Shown here piece after piece: positions 8,560-16,735 of a DNA stretch of 18,058 nt; the stretch's first letter is position 1; the number at the start of each line of letters is the position of its first letter. Below the pieces are notes generated by a model. It worked only from the letters and a program-made list of their open reading frames with translations. It had not been told where the DNA came from and did no database searches. Position numbers and translations under genes: made by a program. The stretch comes from a bacterium (GTDB taxonomy: Bacteria > Cyanobacteriota > Vampirovibrionia > Obscuribacterales > Obscuribacteraceae): assembly GCA_030431355.1 (NCBI GenBank), contig JAUIJG010000050.1, positions 1 through 18,058 of the forward strand, given 5' to 3'.

Positions 8560-8591
8560 GTCTTGGGGTGTCCCTTGAGAAAGTGGCCGAG

Positions 8592-8643
8592 AAAGGCGAT
8601 TCTAACCTTTGAAATTTAAGGTAACACTACATTTCTCGCCTTT
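8592..8643. other. Inverted repeat in the mrnC-histidine kinase gap
   Basis: AAAGGCGA (8592-8599) and TCGCCTTT (8636-8643) form an 8-pair stem. Inside, ACCTT (8605-8609) and AAGGT (8618-8622) can form a second small stem. It lies in the 179-base gap (8560-8738) after mrnC and before the kinase gene, both on the minus strand. It could end the mrnC transcript or act in the kinase leader. It is followed by TTTT only when read on the plus strand, so a terminator role for mrnC is weak. Nothing else clear is seen in the gap. Confidence 0.35.
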
Positions 8644-8738
8644 TGATCATTACAACCTATTGTTAAGGATTCAAATCCGACGAAACCCGTAAACATGAGA
8701 ATTTAGATGGTCAGGGTGCACACATTACTTAAATATAT

Positions 8739-9149
8739 TCATGGCGAAAGACTTTCTTCTTCCGGCCCACTTTCGGTGAGAGCAAGAACTTCCTTCAACC
8801 TATCCCTATCGGTCAAGTATAGAAATCCTATGAGCGCTTCAAAGGCTGTAGAACGCCTGTACACGGATTGATCCACTTTTTTGTAATTAGACACTTTGAT
8901 ATTACGAGCCCGCCTGACTATATCAACCTCTTTCTCGCTTAAATATGCGGTCAACAGCTCTAACAATTGAGCCTGGCTCTGGGCATTCACCCTGGAGACC
9001 ACGGTCAGATGAATGTTTTTGGTCGTGGAATCTTTCAAGAGCTCTTTCTCTCGCTCATAAAGCTCAAAAACTGCGTCACCTAGATGAGCCAGGTTTCGCA
9101 AGGAAATATCCCTTACTTCCTCGGGTTTTAATTCATTTGCCGGAAACAT
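8739..9149 (-). CDS. mrnC: Mini-ribonuclease III
   Basis: 136 residues, the usual size. It consists of one RNase III catalytic domain with no double-stranded-RNA-binding domain: LRNLAHLGDAVFELYER (catalytic Asp25), VSRVNAQSQAQLL, RRARN (79-83), and YRRSTAFEALIGFLYLT (catalytic Glu104). In Bacillus, Mini-III matures the ends of 23S rRNA; the same job is likely here. The ATG lies 20 bases after the stop of the WecG-family gene on the same strand, so it is probably the third gene of a csaB-glycosyltransferase-mrnC operon. The C-terminus is acidic (ESGPEEESLSP). Mini-III is typical of Firmicutes and cyanobacteria, which helps place the organism. Confidence 0.93.
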   Translation of the reverse strand: MFPANELKPEEVRDISLRNLAHLGDAVFELYEREKELLKDSTTKNIHLTVVSRVNAQSQAQLLELLTAYLSEKEVDIVRRARNIKVSNYKKVDQSVYRRSTAFEALIGFLYLTDRDRLKEVLALTESGPEEESLSP

Positions 9150-9169
9150 CGGTCGTCAGAAACCTGGTT

Positions 9170-10054
9170 TTATTGCTCGGAAGATTTGTTCTTGGAATGA
9201 TCTTTCGAAGTCCTTCCTCGCGGTCTTTTCTCCCGGTGGTCATCGGAGGCTATGCGCCTGGTCTGGGTATGAGACGAAGTGCTTGACTCAATCCGAGGTC
9301 CGGTGTTGAAAAATCGATTGAGGAGGACCTGAATGGCGAACTTGGGCAGAGTCGATGCCATACGACTGAAGCGCCAGGGTTCTTTGATCAGACGATAGAA
9401 CCATTCAAGATGCAACTTTTGAAAGAGAACCGGTGCTCGCTTGACAGCTCCGGCAAATACATCGAAACTGCCACCGACACCGATAACGACGGTGCCTGGA
9501 AATAGATTCAACCATTTATCGATGAAGTACTCTTGCTTCGGTACGCCCATGGCCACAAGAAGAAGACCGGGCTTGGCTTCCGCTATCTCACGGACAACAC
9601 TCTCCTCTTCTTCTTCGGAGATGTATCCGTCGTGGAAAGCACAGATTTTCAGACCGGGATGAATTTTGGGCAGATCTCGCAAAAGCTTATCGATTATCTC
9701 GGACTTACTGCCGAGGAGGGCCACAGGAACACCTTTCTTCGCTGCCGAAGAAAGAGCCTTTTCAGCCAGTTCTATACCAGGGACGCGCACACTATCATGA
9801 CCATCCAGTCTCAAAGCAAACACGGCTCCTGCGCCGTCCGGGACTATAAGATGAGCATGGCGGATAATTCTGTCCAGCCGATTATCCTGCTGGGCTTGAA
9901 TCACCATCTCGGCGTTGAGAGTAACCACGTGCATGGAGCGTGATTGACTCCAGCTATGCTCGATCATCTCAACGGCGCGGTTCTCTGTAACCACGTCCAC
10001 TGGGTAACCCAGCACTTTCTGTCTTGATTCAAAATCGTTTCCGGCCATTGCCAT
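9170..10054 (-). CDS. WecG/TagA/CpsF-family glycosyltransferase
   Basis: 294 residues. Family GT26 features in order: VTLNAEMVIQAQQD (about 43-57), VPDGAGAVFALRL (about 71-83), VALLGSKSEII, VAMGVPKQEYFIDKW (about 166-180), GVGGSFDVFAG and KRAPVLFQKLHLEWFYRLIKEPWR. Members transfer N-acetylmannosamine or similar sugars from UDP donors to lipid-linked acceptors during teichoic-acid, enterobacterial-antigen or exopolysaccharide synthesis, at the inner face of the membrane. The C-terminal 40 or so residues form a highly charged, low-complexity tail rich in Ser, Arg and Lys that is not part of the catalytic fold. csaB lies 35 bases (from its stop) upstream on the same strand. This pairing suggests a pyruvylated cell-surface polymer. 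Exact substrate unknown. Confidence 0.92.
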   Translation of the reverse strand: MAMAGNDFESRQKVLGYPVDVVTENRAVEMIEHSWSQSRSMHVVTLNAEMVIQAQQDNRLDRIIRHAHLIVPDGAGAVFALRLDGHDSVRVPGIELAEKALSSAAKKGVPVALLGSKSEIIDKLLRDLPKIHPGLKICAFHDGYISEEEEESVVREIAEAKPGLLLVAMGVPKQEYFIDKWLNLFPGTVVIGVGGSFDVFAGAVKRAPVLFQKLHLEWFYRLIKEPWRFSRMASTLPKFAIQVLLNRFFNTGPRIESSTSSHTQTRRIASDDHREKRPRGRTSKDHSKNKSSEQ

Positions 10055-10089
10055 AATTTATTGATGCCTGCCAAAGAGTTAAATTTGCC

Positions 10090-11208
10090 TTACCTGCCTA
10101 AAATTCTATCTAGAAATAGGAAGTTCTTGCAAGCGTCAGCTCGAACTCGCTCAAGTGGCGCATGCAGAGCCTCCGAAGTCTCTTGACGACGCACCAGTGC
10201 ATCTTTGACTAAATTTCCCGCCCGAGAGATACGGGAAATGCCTTCAGAATTATTGACCAAATTTAAGAAAGGCTGGTCGAACTCTTTCATGACGTTTTCA
10301 ACCTTGTGATCATATGAAAGTCCGAAAACCGGCACTCCTTGTGAAAGCGCCATGATCAAAGAATGGAGCCTCATACCGATCAAGAAATCAAGTTTGCCGA
10401 ACAATGCCAACCATTGACTTGGTCTCTCTAATCCGCTTTTGCCAGCATTGAGCTCAAGATCAAGCAGAGATCGGCCTGCCTCCTTCCAGACAGCGCTAAC
10501 TATCGACAGAGGCTCTATATCCAGTTCATCTTGCAAACTGAGAGGAACCAGAACCAGATCCTCCGGTAAATGCTCTACTAAATCCCGAGCGAATGATTGA
10601 AGAAGCTTATCCTCAAGCCCTTTCCATCGCCTCAGTGATAATCCAAGAAGACGTTTACCATCCACATTTTTGAAGCTTTCTCTAATTGGCTCCGGAAGAC
10701 TGGAATCACGGAGCAGCCAGACCGGGTCGGCGGTAAGTTCACCTTCGAGCCCCCAGGAATCTAAAATCTGATTGGATCTCACATCCCTGACCGTGCGAAT
10801 ACTACTCAAAGCATAAGCTCGTCTCGCCATGAAGTTGGAGACCGGTGAGTTTAAAGGTCCTAACCCCTGGGCGAAGACAAAGCTCTCCACTCCCGCTAGA
10901 GAAGCGAGATGATGCAACATTGAATAGTAGACGACAGATTTGATAGAGGTAGCATCTTGAAACAGCCCACCGCCACCACTGATAAAAAGGCGGCTTCTCT
11001 GAAGCAGGTTATAAAAGCCGATAAGGTCGAATCGATCGACGGACATAACCTCAAAGGTACGGTGAGTCTCCTTTGGATCATGGGAGAGAACAACTGCCCG
11101 AGAACGCAACCCCAGGCTCTCCAGATGCCTGAGGAGAGTTTCAAGAATCGCCTCATCACCCAGGTTTCCAAAGCCATAATAGCCGGAGACAAGGATCAAC
11201 TCTTTCAA
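10090..11208 (-). CDS. csaB: CsaB-type polysaccharide pyruvyl transferase
   Basis: The polysaccharide pyruvyl transferase family is shown by SGYYGFGNLGDEAILE at the N-terminus, LFISGGGGLFQD, VFAQGLGPLNSP, TADPVWLL and the late GMRLHSLIMALSQGVPVFGLSYDHKV. CsaB adds pyruvate ketals to cell-wall polysaccharides that anchor S-layer-type proteins; cyanobacterial homologues are common. I place the start at TTG 11208. A GAGGT lies 7 bases upstream (11216-11220), and the protein then begins a few residues before the conserved SGYYGFGN motif, as is usual. The frame also opens at GTG 11277, which would add 23 unconserved residues without a visible ribosome site. It is the first gene of a probable operon with the glycosyltransferase and mrnC, and is divergent from glcE. 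Confidence 0.9.
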   Translation of the reverse strand: MKELILVSGYYGFGNLGDEAILETLLRHLESLGLRSRAVVLSHDPKETHRTFEVMSVDRFDLIGFYNLLQRSRLFISGGGGLFQDATSIKSVVYYSMLHHLASLAGVESFVFAQGLGPLNSPVSNFMARRAYALSSIRTVRDVRSNQILDSWGLEGELTADPVWLLRDSSLPEPIRESFKNVDGKRLLGLSLRRWKGLEDKLLQSFARDLVEHLPEDLVLVPLSLQDELDIEPLSIVSAVWKEAGRSLLDLELNAGKSGLERPSQWLALFGKLDFLIGMRLHSLIMALSQGVPVFGLSYDHKVENVMKEFDQPFLNLVNNSEGISRISRAGNLVKDALVRRQETSEALHAPLERVRADACKNFLFLDRILGR

Positions 11209-11298
11209 GCCGTATACCTCTAATAAACCAGATTCTTTCAAATTCTGTCCGACAAGTGAAGTCAATTTCGATGACACTATTTATGGTTAACGAGACTA

Positions 11299-11308
11299 AT
11301 GATATCAT
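11299..11308. promoter_or_regulatory. Perfect 10-base palindrome between divergent csaB and glcE
   Basis: ATGATATCAT is self-complementary and sits roughly midway between the csaB start and the glcE ATG. A short palindrome in a divergent promoter region could bind a dimeric regulator, but ten bases can arise by chance. I see no clear -35/-10 pair for either gene in this gap. Confidence 0.2.
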
Positions 11309-11347
11309 CGCGCTTCAGCTTTGATTTCAAGATGCTATTGTTTTGCA

Positions 11348-12637
11348 ATGGGCACAGCAAACAAGAACAAAAGCCATAAAGAGAACTGTCTCCTGTTGGC
11401 CCCGGAGAATTCCGGGGAGCTAAGCGCCAGCTTAAAGGAAGCCGGACAGTCAAAAAACTATATCTTCACCGCTACCGAAGAAGTAGAGGCGGAAGAGGGT
11501 TCACCAAGACGCGAACTGATCGACCAATTGATTGAAGCAGGAGACCTTGAAGCAAGAAGAATTGTTCACTTGAATCTCAGCCGAATGAACAAAATAGAGG
11601 AACATGTGCTTGAAGACATGGTTATCTCCGTACATACAGGCATGTCTCTCCAGGAGCTTAATCGCCATTTGAAAGAGCATGGACAATGGCTTCCGCTGCA
11701 TGGACGGACAAAAAACGACAGTATTTTGAATCTCATAGAGACCGGGGATGGCGGTCCTTTGGAAAGCGGATATGGTGGCGTGCGATCCCTGGTGCTGGGC
11801 TTGAACTCAACACTGGCGAACGGGGACAACTTAAAAAGTGGTGGCAAAATAGTAAAGAACGTCACAGGCTACGATCTAAGTAAGCTCCTGGTAGGCACCC
11901 ATTCCTGGCTTGCCATCTGTCATTCTGTCCATTTGCGTCTCTTCGCCTATCCTGAGGCAGCCACGACCCTTGTAATTCCCATCTCAAAACTGGATTCGCT
12001 CCAGGACCTTATAAAAAGAACTTGCCTATCAGGTCTACCCTTCTCCTCCTTCGAGATTGTCAGTTCCAGGCTGGTTGAAACATCCTGTTCAGGGATGGAC
12101 AAAATTCGCGATTCAGAAAAAGACAAAAACAAAGCCTTCGCCTTTATCTCTTTTCACGGGTATGTAGATGAGATCAAGAAATCCTGCCAGACCCTGAAAG
12201 AGCTTCTCAGTAGCGACCAATCAAATATGGTGACCATGGAAACCGAGGATACTGAAATTCTTTTGTCCAACCTATCCCGGTTTCAATCCGATAGAGAAGC
12301 CGGAACAGAACTACCGGTATTTCTACCGGTTGCGCCGCAGGATTTCCCTGATGTCCTAAAAAGGGCTGAACTGGCAATCTGGTCTTCGGAAAGAAGGTGG
12401 TTCTATCGACCGGCAACTGGCAAATTCTGTCTCAACGTAGATGATAAGACCCTTAATCTCTGGCATAGAGACGGAGTGGAGTTTGACGCCTTTCTACCTG
12501 GAACAAGACAATACCGGGCAAAATGCATTCGCTCCAAAGAGAGGCAGGAGGGCACCAGGGTGATCGAGGAGCTGGTCTCCAGAGTGAAAGAAAAGTTTGA
12601 TCCTAGTTCAATTCTAAACCCTCTGGTGAGGTTTTAA
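11348..12637 (+). CDS. glcE: Glycolate oxidase FAD-binding subunit
   Basis: About 429 residues from the ATG at 11348; TTG at 11321 would add 9 residues, and neither has a clear ribosome site. The FAD-binding fold is shown by VISVHTGMSLQELNRHLKEHGQWLPL, then SGYGGVRSLVLGLNSTLANGDNL and GGKIVKNVTGYDLSKLLVGTHSWLAI, the last being the family signature. The C-terminus has KEKFDPSSILNPLVRF, the usual end of this family. GlcE works with GlcD and GlcF to oxidise glycolate to glyoxylate, passing electrons to the membrane quinone pool. It is longer than common GlcE proteins because of an expanded middle (about residues 220-330). Its stop abuts the glcF ATG directly, so the two are coupled. No glcD is present in the window, so it may lie elsewhere in the genome. 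Confidence 0.9.
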   Translation: MGTANKNKSHKENCLLLAPENSGELSASLKEAGQSKNYIFTATEEVEAEEGSPRRELIDQLIEAGDLEARRIVHLNLSRMNKIEEHVLEDMVISVHTGMSLQELNRHLKEHGQWLPLHGRTKNDSILNLIETGDGGPLESGYGGVRSLVLGLNSTLANGDNLKSGGKIVKNVTGYDLSKLLVGTHSWLAICHSVHLRLFAYPEAATTLVIPISKLDSLQDLIKRTCLSGLPFSSFEIVSSRLVETSCSGMDKIRDSEKDKNKAFAFISFHGYVDEIKKSCQTLKELLSSDQSNMVTMETEDTEILLSNLSRFQSDREAGTELPVFLPVAPQDFPDVLKRAELAIWSSERRWFYRPATGKFCLNVDDKTLNLWHRDGVEFDAFLPGTRQYRAKCIRSKERQEGTRVIEELVSRVKEKFDPSSILNPLVRF

Positions 12638-13966
12638 ATGACAGAAGAGATCGTGCCCAGATCCGATTCGGATAAAGAGTCAATTCTAGACAGAGAGACC
12701 CTGGAAGCTTGCATTCATTGCGGGCTCTGCCTACCGGCTTGCCCCACCTATCTAGCCACCGGTAGAGAGGTCGAATCACCCCGGGGAAGAATATATTTGA
12801 TTGATCAGTTCGTCTCCGGCGCGCTGCCCATGAGCGATCGAATGTCCTCCCACATTGAATCATGCCTGGGATGCCTTGGTTGCCAGACAGCCTGCCCCTC
12901 CGGAGTGAACTACGAAAAAATTCTCGACAGTGTAAGACCGAAATTGGCCGAGCGTAAGCCGGTCAGAGCAAGGTTTTTCTCAAAACTGGCTTTTAGGTTT
13001 CTGCTTCCCAACTACTTTCTTCTCCAGCTCATCGGTCACCTGATGGGTCTATGGCAGCTGTTAATGGGAAGGGACTTCTTTCAAAAAGTGGTTCGACATA
13101 CCGCACCGTATTCAACACCATCTCCGGTACGATCATTTCTGGAGAGATTGGCCCAATGGGAGCAATTTACCCCGCAAGTCAGAGGACATATTCCATTGCC
13201 GGAAAGACTCGACCCCAGGGACAACACCGAAGCGGGTCTCCATGCACTTCTGTTTTCCGGCTGTATCATGGATGTCTTCTACAACCATGTCAACCATAAC
13301 ACCATGCGCATCCTGCTCAAACAAGGTCATAGCGTTTCAGTGCCACCACAGACCTGTTGCGGAGCCCTCGCCTATCATCAGGGGGAGGAGGAAATTGCCA
13401 GAGATTTAGCAAGAAAGAACATAGAGAAATTCGGCTTCGGCCAAGATCCTATCGTCGTTAATTCGGCAGGATGTGGAGCCATGCTCAAACATTACAAATC
13501 CATTTTTGAAGATGATCCGCAGATGAAACATAAAGCCGAGGAATTTTCCGAAAGAGTCTTTGATCTAAGCGAATTTCTAGCCCGCTTCAAGTTTCCGATG
13601 ACAGGAGAAAAATTTCAGGAACCCACCACTTACCATGCTGCCTGCCATCTAGCCCATGCCCAGAATATCCACAAGGAACCCCTGGAGCTTTTAGAAGCCC
13701 TGGCAGGCAATGACAAAAACTGTATGCTGACCCCATTGCCTGATCAAGAGCATTGTTGCGGTTCGGCAGGGATCTACAATCTTTTCAACACAGAACTAGC
13801 TCTGAAGGTCCTGGACAACAAGCTCGATTGCCTGGAATCGACCGGTGCCAGGACTGTGATAACCAGCAATCCGGGATGCCAGCTCCAACTGGAAGCCGGG
13901 ATAAGAAAGCGTGGACTTAATGTGGATGTCAAACATATCGCCGAAGCTCTCGATGAGGCTTACTGA
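12638..13966 (+). CDS. glcF: Glycolate oxidase iron-sulfur subunit
   Basis: 442 residues. The ATG follows the glcE stop with no gap, and GAGG inside the end of glcE serves as ribosome site. Two 4Fe-4S ferredoxin motifs are intact: CIHCGLCLPACP (Cys25, 28, 31, 35) and CLGCLGCQTACP (Cys76, 79, 82, 86). Two CCG domains follow, with LLFSGCIMDV and QTCCGALAYHQGEE, then YHAACHLAHAQ and HCCGSAGIYN. This is the standard GlcF/heterodisulfide-reductase-like plan, used to relay electrons from the flavin subunits to membrane quinones. A hydrophobic stretch around residues 115-145 may contact the membrane. The related lactate-utilisation protein LutA lacks the N-terminal ferredoxin pair, so GlcF is the better name. 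Confidence 0.94.
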   Translation: MTEEIVPRSDSDKESILDRETLEACIHCGLCLPACPTYLATGREVESPRGRIYLIDQFVSGALPMSDRMSSHIESCLGCLGCQTACPSGVNYEKILDSVRPKLAERKPVRARFFSKLAFRFLLPNYFLLQLIGHLMGLWQLLMGRDFFQKVVRHTAPYSTPSPVRSFLERLAQWEQFTPQVRGHIPLPERLDPRDNTEAGLHALLFSGCIMDVFYNHVNHNTMRILLKQGHSVSVPPQTCCGALAYHQGEEEIARDLARKNIEKFGFGQDPIVVNSAGCGAMLKHYKSIFEDDPQMKHKAEEFSERVFDLSEFLARFKFPMTGEKFQEPTTYHAACHLAHAQNIHKEPLELLEALAGNDKNCMLTPLPDQEHCCGSAGIYNLFNTELALKVLDNKLDCLESTGARTVITSNPGCQLQLEAGIRKRGLNVDVKHIAEALDEAY

Positions 13967-14061
13967 TTTTTGGATGCTAGTCTCCAGAGTAATTTAGCCG
14001 GAAACATATGAAGAGATCCTAACTTATAGACTGCTTCATAAGTGGTCTTTCAAGAGGACCC

Positions 14062-14083
14062 AGGCACTGACAGTGCCTATAAT
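14062..14083 (+). promoter_or_regulatory. Promoter -10 box with abutting 17-base palindromic operator, upstream of the RNase D-like gene
   Basis: AGGCACTGACAGTGCCT (14062-14078) is a perfect 8-1-8 palindrome. Its last base is the first T of TATAAT (14078-14083), an exact -10 consensus. The matching -35 region (about 14055-14060) is poor, so the promoter may need help or be blocked by a protein on the palindrome. Transcription would start near 14090, which supports the GTG at 14129 as the gene's start and excludes the in-frame GTG at 14042. Confidence 0.55.
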
Positions 14084-14128
14084 ATTACCTGTGCTGGTTC
14101 CGGCAGAATTGCTGAAAGGGGATCCAAA

Positions 14129-14785
14129 GTGACCACAGAGGTTTTAGTGAAAGAGAAGAAGCCACAAGTTTTTGATTTCGACATTCCGGACAGTGTCCTG
14201 GAGCACTATCTGACCAAGGGATGCATAGCCGTAGACACGGAGACACGCGGACTCAAGATACCCAGGGACAGGCTCTGCCTGGTTCAAATCTGTGACGATG
14301 ACGGTCTGGTCACCTTCGTGAAATTCCACGACCCTAAAAAGTTACCCACCCGGGAAGACTCGAATCTGAAAAAGCTATTCGAGGCGGAGTCGGTGGTCAA
14401 ACTGTTTCACTACGCTCGCTTCGACGTAGCCGTGATGAAATACTACCTGGATATAGACATCAACCCGATCTGGTGTACAAAAATAGCATCGAAGCTGGTG
14501 CGCACCTACACCGACAGACACAGCCTCAAGTACCTGGTCTCCGAGATGCTCGGCATGGAACTTGACAAGAGCAATCAGACAAGCGATTGGGCAAGAAAAG
14601 ACTTGACCGACGCCCAGTTGGAATATGCGGCAAACGATGTAAGAGTTCTTCCTCCTCTAAAAGAGAAACTCACTGAAGTTCTGGAGCGGGAAGATCGAAT
14701 GGAGCTTGCCCAGAAGCTATTCAAGACAATCCCGACTATATGCGAGCTTGACATCAAAGGATTTACCGGTATTTTCGAACACTAA
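14129..14785 (+). CDS. rnd: RNase D-like 3'-5' exonuclease (DEDDy), short form
   Basis: 218 residues from GTG 14129, chosen because AAAGGGG lies 7 bases upstream and a -10 box lies at 14078-14083. The frame opens 29 codons earlier at GTG 14042. DEDDy exonuclease motifs are intact: Exo I AVDTETRGL (Asp36, Glu38), Exo II KLFHYARFDV (Asp99), and Exo III YAANDVRVL (Tyr166, Asp170). The domain fills the protein; the HRDC domains of E. coli RNase D are absent, as in many cyanobacterial and alphaproteobacterial versions. It likely trims the 3' ends of tRNA or other small RNAs using two metal ions. gcvPB follows 48 bases downstream on the same strand and may be co-transcribed, although their functions look unrelated. 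Confidence 0.9.
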   Translation: MTTEVLVKEKKPQVFDFDIPDSVLEHYLTKGCIAVDTETRGLKIPRDRLCLVQICDDDGLVTFVKFHDPKKLPTREDSNLKKLFEAESVVKLFHYARFDVAVMKYYLDIDINPIWCTKIASKLVRTYTDRHSLKYLVSEMLGMELDKSNQTSDWARKDLTDAQLEYAANDVRVLPPLKEKLTEVLEREDRMELAQKLFKTIPTICELDIKGFTGIFEH

Positions 14786-14833
14786 TTCGGAACCCGGAAA
14801 TACCTAAACAAGGAGAGATGAGAGGAGACGGTT

Positions 14834-16294
14834 ATGGAAAAATTGATTTATGAAAAATCCAGTAAAGGAAGAACCGCAGCCGTCCTGCCAGAACCCGGCG
14901 TCCCGGAAAAGAAGCTGGAAGAGCTGATTCCCTCTAATCTAGTGAGAAAAGAAGCAGCCCATCTGCCGGAAGTGAGCGAACTCGACTGCATGAGGCACTT
15001 CGTTCGCCTCTCCCAACTCAATCACTCCATCGACACCGGTTTCTATCCCCTGGGCTCTTGCACCATGAAGTACAACCCCAAAGTCAATGATGCCATGGCG
15101 GGGCTCTCAGGATTCAGAGACCTCCACCCCCATCAACCGGAAGACCAGATTCAAGGGGCTCTCGAACTGCTCTGGAACCTGGAGAAAACAATCTCAGAGA
15201 TAGTCGGCTTACCCCATGTGACCTTTCAACCTGCCGCCGGTGCCCATGGTGAATTGACCGGATTACTTCTTATCCGGGCTTATTTTGAATCAAAAGGAGA
15301 GTTGAATCGAACCAAGGTAATAGTTCCCGATACCGCGCATGGAACCAATCCTGCAACGGCTGCCATGGCAGGCTTTGAGGTTGTGGAGCTGAAGTCCAAT
15401 GACCGAGGTTTGGTTGACATAGACTCACTCAAGGAAGCCCTTGGTCCGGACACCGCGGCCATCATGCTAACCAATCCGAACACCCTTGGTCTCTTCGAAG
15501 AGGAGATCTGGACAGTGCAGGAGTTGGTTCACGAAGCAGGTGGATTGCTCTATTATGACGGTGCCAATCTCAACGCCGTCATGGGTCTTGTCCGCCCGGG
15601 CGACATGGGATTCGATGTCTGTCACCTGAATTTGCACAAAACCTTCTCAACTCCTCACGGCGGAGGCGGTCCGGGAGGATGCGCCGTGGCCGCCATAAAA
15701 GAGCTGGAGCCGTTCTTTCCTAAGCCGACCGTAAAATTGACCGGCGACCGCTATCAATTCGATTGGAATCGCCCCCAGTCAATTGGGAAAGTGAAAGGCT
15801 TCTACGGCAATTTCGGAATTCTTGTAAGGGCTTACAGCTATATCCTGGCCAACGGCTGCGACGGTCTGGCCCAGGTATCCAGAGACGCCATTTTAAACGC
15901 CAACTATCTAAAAGCCAACCTTAAGGAGAACTACAAAGTTCCTTATGGTCAACCCTGTATGCATGAATTTGTCATGTCCGGCTCCACCCAAAAGTCCCGG
16001 GGCGTCTCCACTGCCCACATAGCGAAGCGTATGCTGGACTTCGGCGTCCACGCCCCCACCGTATACTTCCCGCTGGTGGTACCGGAAGCGATGATGATTG
16101 AGCCCACCGAGACCGAATCGAAAGAGACCCTTGATCAATTCATTTCGATAATGAAAGAGATTGATCAGGAGAGCATCGACTCACCCGAAACAGTCCTCAA
16201 TGCACCTCACACGACTCCGGTTAAGAAACTGGACGAGGCCATGGCTGCCAGGAAACCAAATCTAGCCTACCAGCCTCAAGCGGATCAGTCCTAG
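14834..16294 (+). CDS. gcvPB: Glycine dehydrogenase (decarboxylating) subunit 2, P protein
   Basis: 486 residues, with AGGAGA 7-8 bases before the ATG. Family features: [13 protein letters not shown] (about 71-83), [55 protein letters not shown] and the PLP-lysine motif [18 protein letters not shown] with Lys269. It ends with [19 protein letters not shown], typical of the two-subunit P protein. With GcvPA it decarboxylates glycine and passes the aminomethyl group to the lipoyl H protein. gcvPA is normally adjacent but is not here; the upstream gene is the RNase D-like exonuclease. A nearby glycolate oxidase pair suggests C2-compound metabolism. The stop is followed by a 474-base region belonging mainly to the retron. 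Confidence 0.96.
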   Translation: MEKLIYEKSSKGRTAAVLPEPGVPEKKLEELIPSNLVRKEAAHLPEVSELDCMRHFVRLSQLNHSIDTGFYPLGSCTMKYNPKVNDAMAGLSGFRDLHPHQPEDQIQGALELLWNLEKTISEIVGLPHVTFQPAAGAHGELTGLLLIRAYFESKGELNRTKVIVPDTAHGTNPATAAMAGFEVVELKSNDRGLVDIDSLKEALGPDTAAIMLTNPNTLGLFEEEIWTVQELVHEAGGLLYYDGANLNAVMGLVRPGDMGFDVCHLNLHKTFSTPHGGGGPGGCAVAAIKELEPFFPKPTVKLTGDRYQFDWNRPQSIGKVKGFYGNFGILVRAYSYILANGCDGLAQVSRDAILNANYLKANLKENYKVPYGQPCMHEFVMSGSTQKSRGVSTAHIAKRMLDFGVHAPTVYFPLVVPEAMMIEPTETESKETLDQFISIMKEIDQESIDSPETVLNAPHTTPVKKLDEAMAARKPNLAYQPQADQS

Positions 16295-16326
16295 CATCAT
16301 ATTTAGTGCAAACTCAAAAATCAGAC

Positions 16327-16361
16327 CGGATTAAACGCCAAATTCAAGTGTTTTTAATCCG
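16327..16361. other. Perfect 9-base inverted repeat after gcvPB
   Basis: CGGATTAAA (16327-16335) and TTTAATCCG (16353-16361) can form a 9-pair stem with a 17-base loop, 32 bases after the gcvPB stop. It could stabilise or help end the gcvPB transcript, but no T-run follows on the plus strand. A second, smaller inverted repeat, TCACC/GGTGA, lies at 16369-16384. The 9-mer AATCCGCTA overlaps the first stem at 16356-16364 and recurs at 16423-16431. No open frame of note is seen in 16295-16521. Confidence 0.4.
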
Positions 16362-16448
16362 CTATCGATCACCAAACCTGGTGAATATATTCAAGCCCTC
16401 GACTTTATATATCACCCCTGTGAATCCGCTAACGAACCCTAAAGCTCG

Positions 16449-16477
16449 TTGACATTCGTTACAAGGTAGAGTTAGAT
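16449..16477 (+). promoter_or_regulatory. Candidate promoter for the retron ncRNA
   Basis: TTGACA (16449-16454) is an exact -35 consensus. A 17-base spacer leads to TTAGAT (16472-16477), a poor -10 (three of six). Transcription would begin near 16484, about 40 bases before the a1 arm. A second TTGACC at 16485-16490 has only a badly spaced GAGAAT. The placement fits, but the -10 is weak. Confidence 0.4.
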
Positions 16478-16521
16478 CAATGTGTTGACCGAGGGCGATT
16501 CAAATCAACTGAGAATCAACA

Positions 16522-16556
16522 AAACGTAGAAACGAGGGAAGACTCTATTTACTCTG
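16522..16556 (+). repeat. Retron a1 arm
   Basis: Left arm of a long imperfect inverted repeat whose partner is 16708-16741. The longest unbroken helices are 9 pairs (16548-16556 with 16708-16716, two of them G-U) and 7 pairs (16539-16545 with 16717-16723). Shorter blocks of 3, 5, 4 and 3 pairs continue outward. Confidence 0.82.
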
Positions 16557-16707
16557 GACCGCTTCGGCGGGTAGGTTGATGTTTCGTCAACCAGATGTTG
16601 TAGGTAACTTCCAGCTAACCAAACTAATTGCTGGGACTCGGTTCAAATTGAGATAGGTACGAGTCTTCTAATGCAGGATACGAGCGTTTCGAGCGCATTC
16701 TTCCTAG

Positions 16708-16735
16708 CGGGGTAAAGAGTCTTTCCCCGTTTTCT
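16708..16735 (+). terminator. Terminator-like hairpin between retron ncRNA and RT, embedded in a2
   Basis: CGGGG-T-AAAG-AGT-CTTT-CCCCG (16708-16729) gives a stem of five plus four pairs with one T bulge and a three-base loop, followed by TTTTCT. It has the form of an intrinsic terminator lying in front of the RT gene. It cannot form when a2 is paired to a1, so its use would depend on the ncRNA fold. The short, interrupted T-run suggests partial termination at most. Confidence 0.5.

Noticed and set aside
9441..9943. Plus-strand open frames opposite the WecG-family gene
   Set aside because: The minus-strand frame contains the full GT26 motif series. The plus-strand products have biased composition and no motifs.
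14042..14128. N-terminal 29-codon extension of the RNase D-like gene from GTG 14042
   Set aside because: It spans a -10 box and a palindromic operator-like site. A good Shine-Dalgarno precedes GTG 14129, and the extension has no family similarity.
16538..16668. Alternative shorter arms GAAGACTC (16538-16545) and GAGTCTTC (16661-16668) as the retron a1/a2 pair
   Set aside because: It is a perfect 8-pair match, but the 16522-16556/16708-16741 pairing covers 31 positions, includes the same a1 bases and leaves a more typical ncRNA length. The inner copy also pairs locally with GACTCG at 16635-16640.
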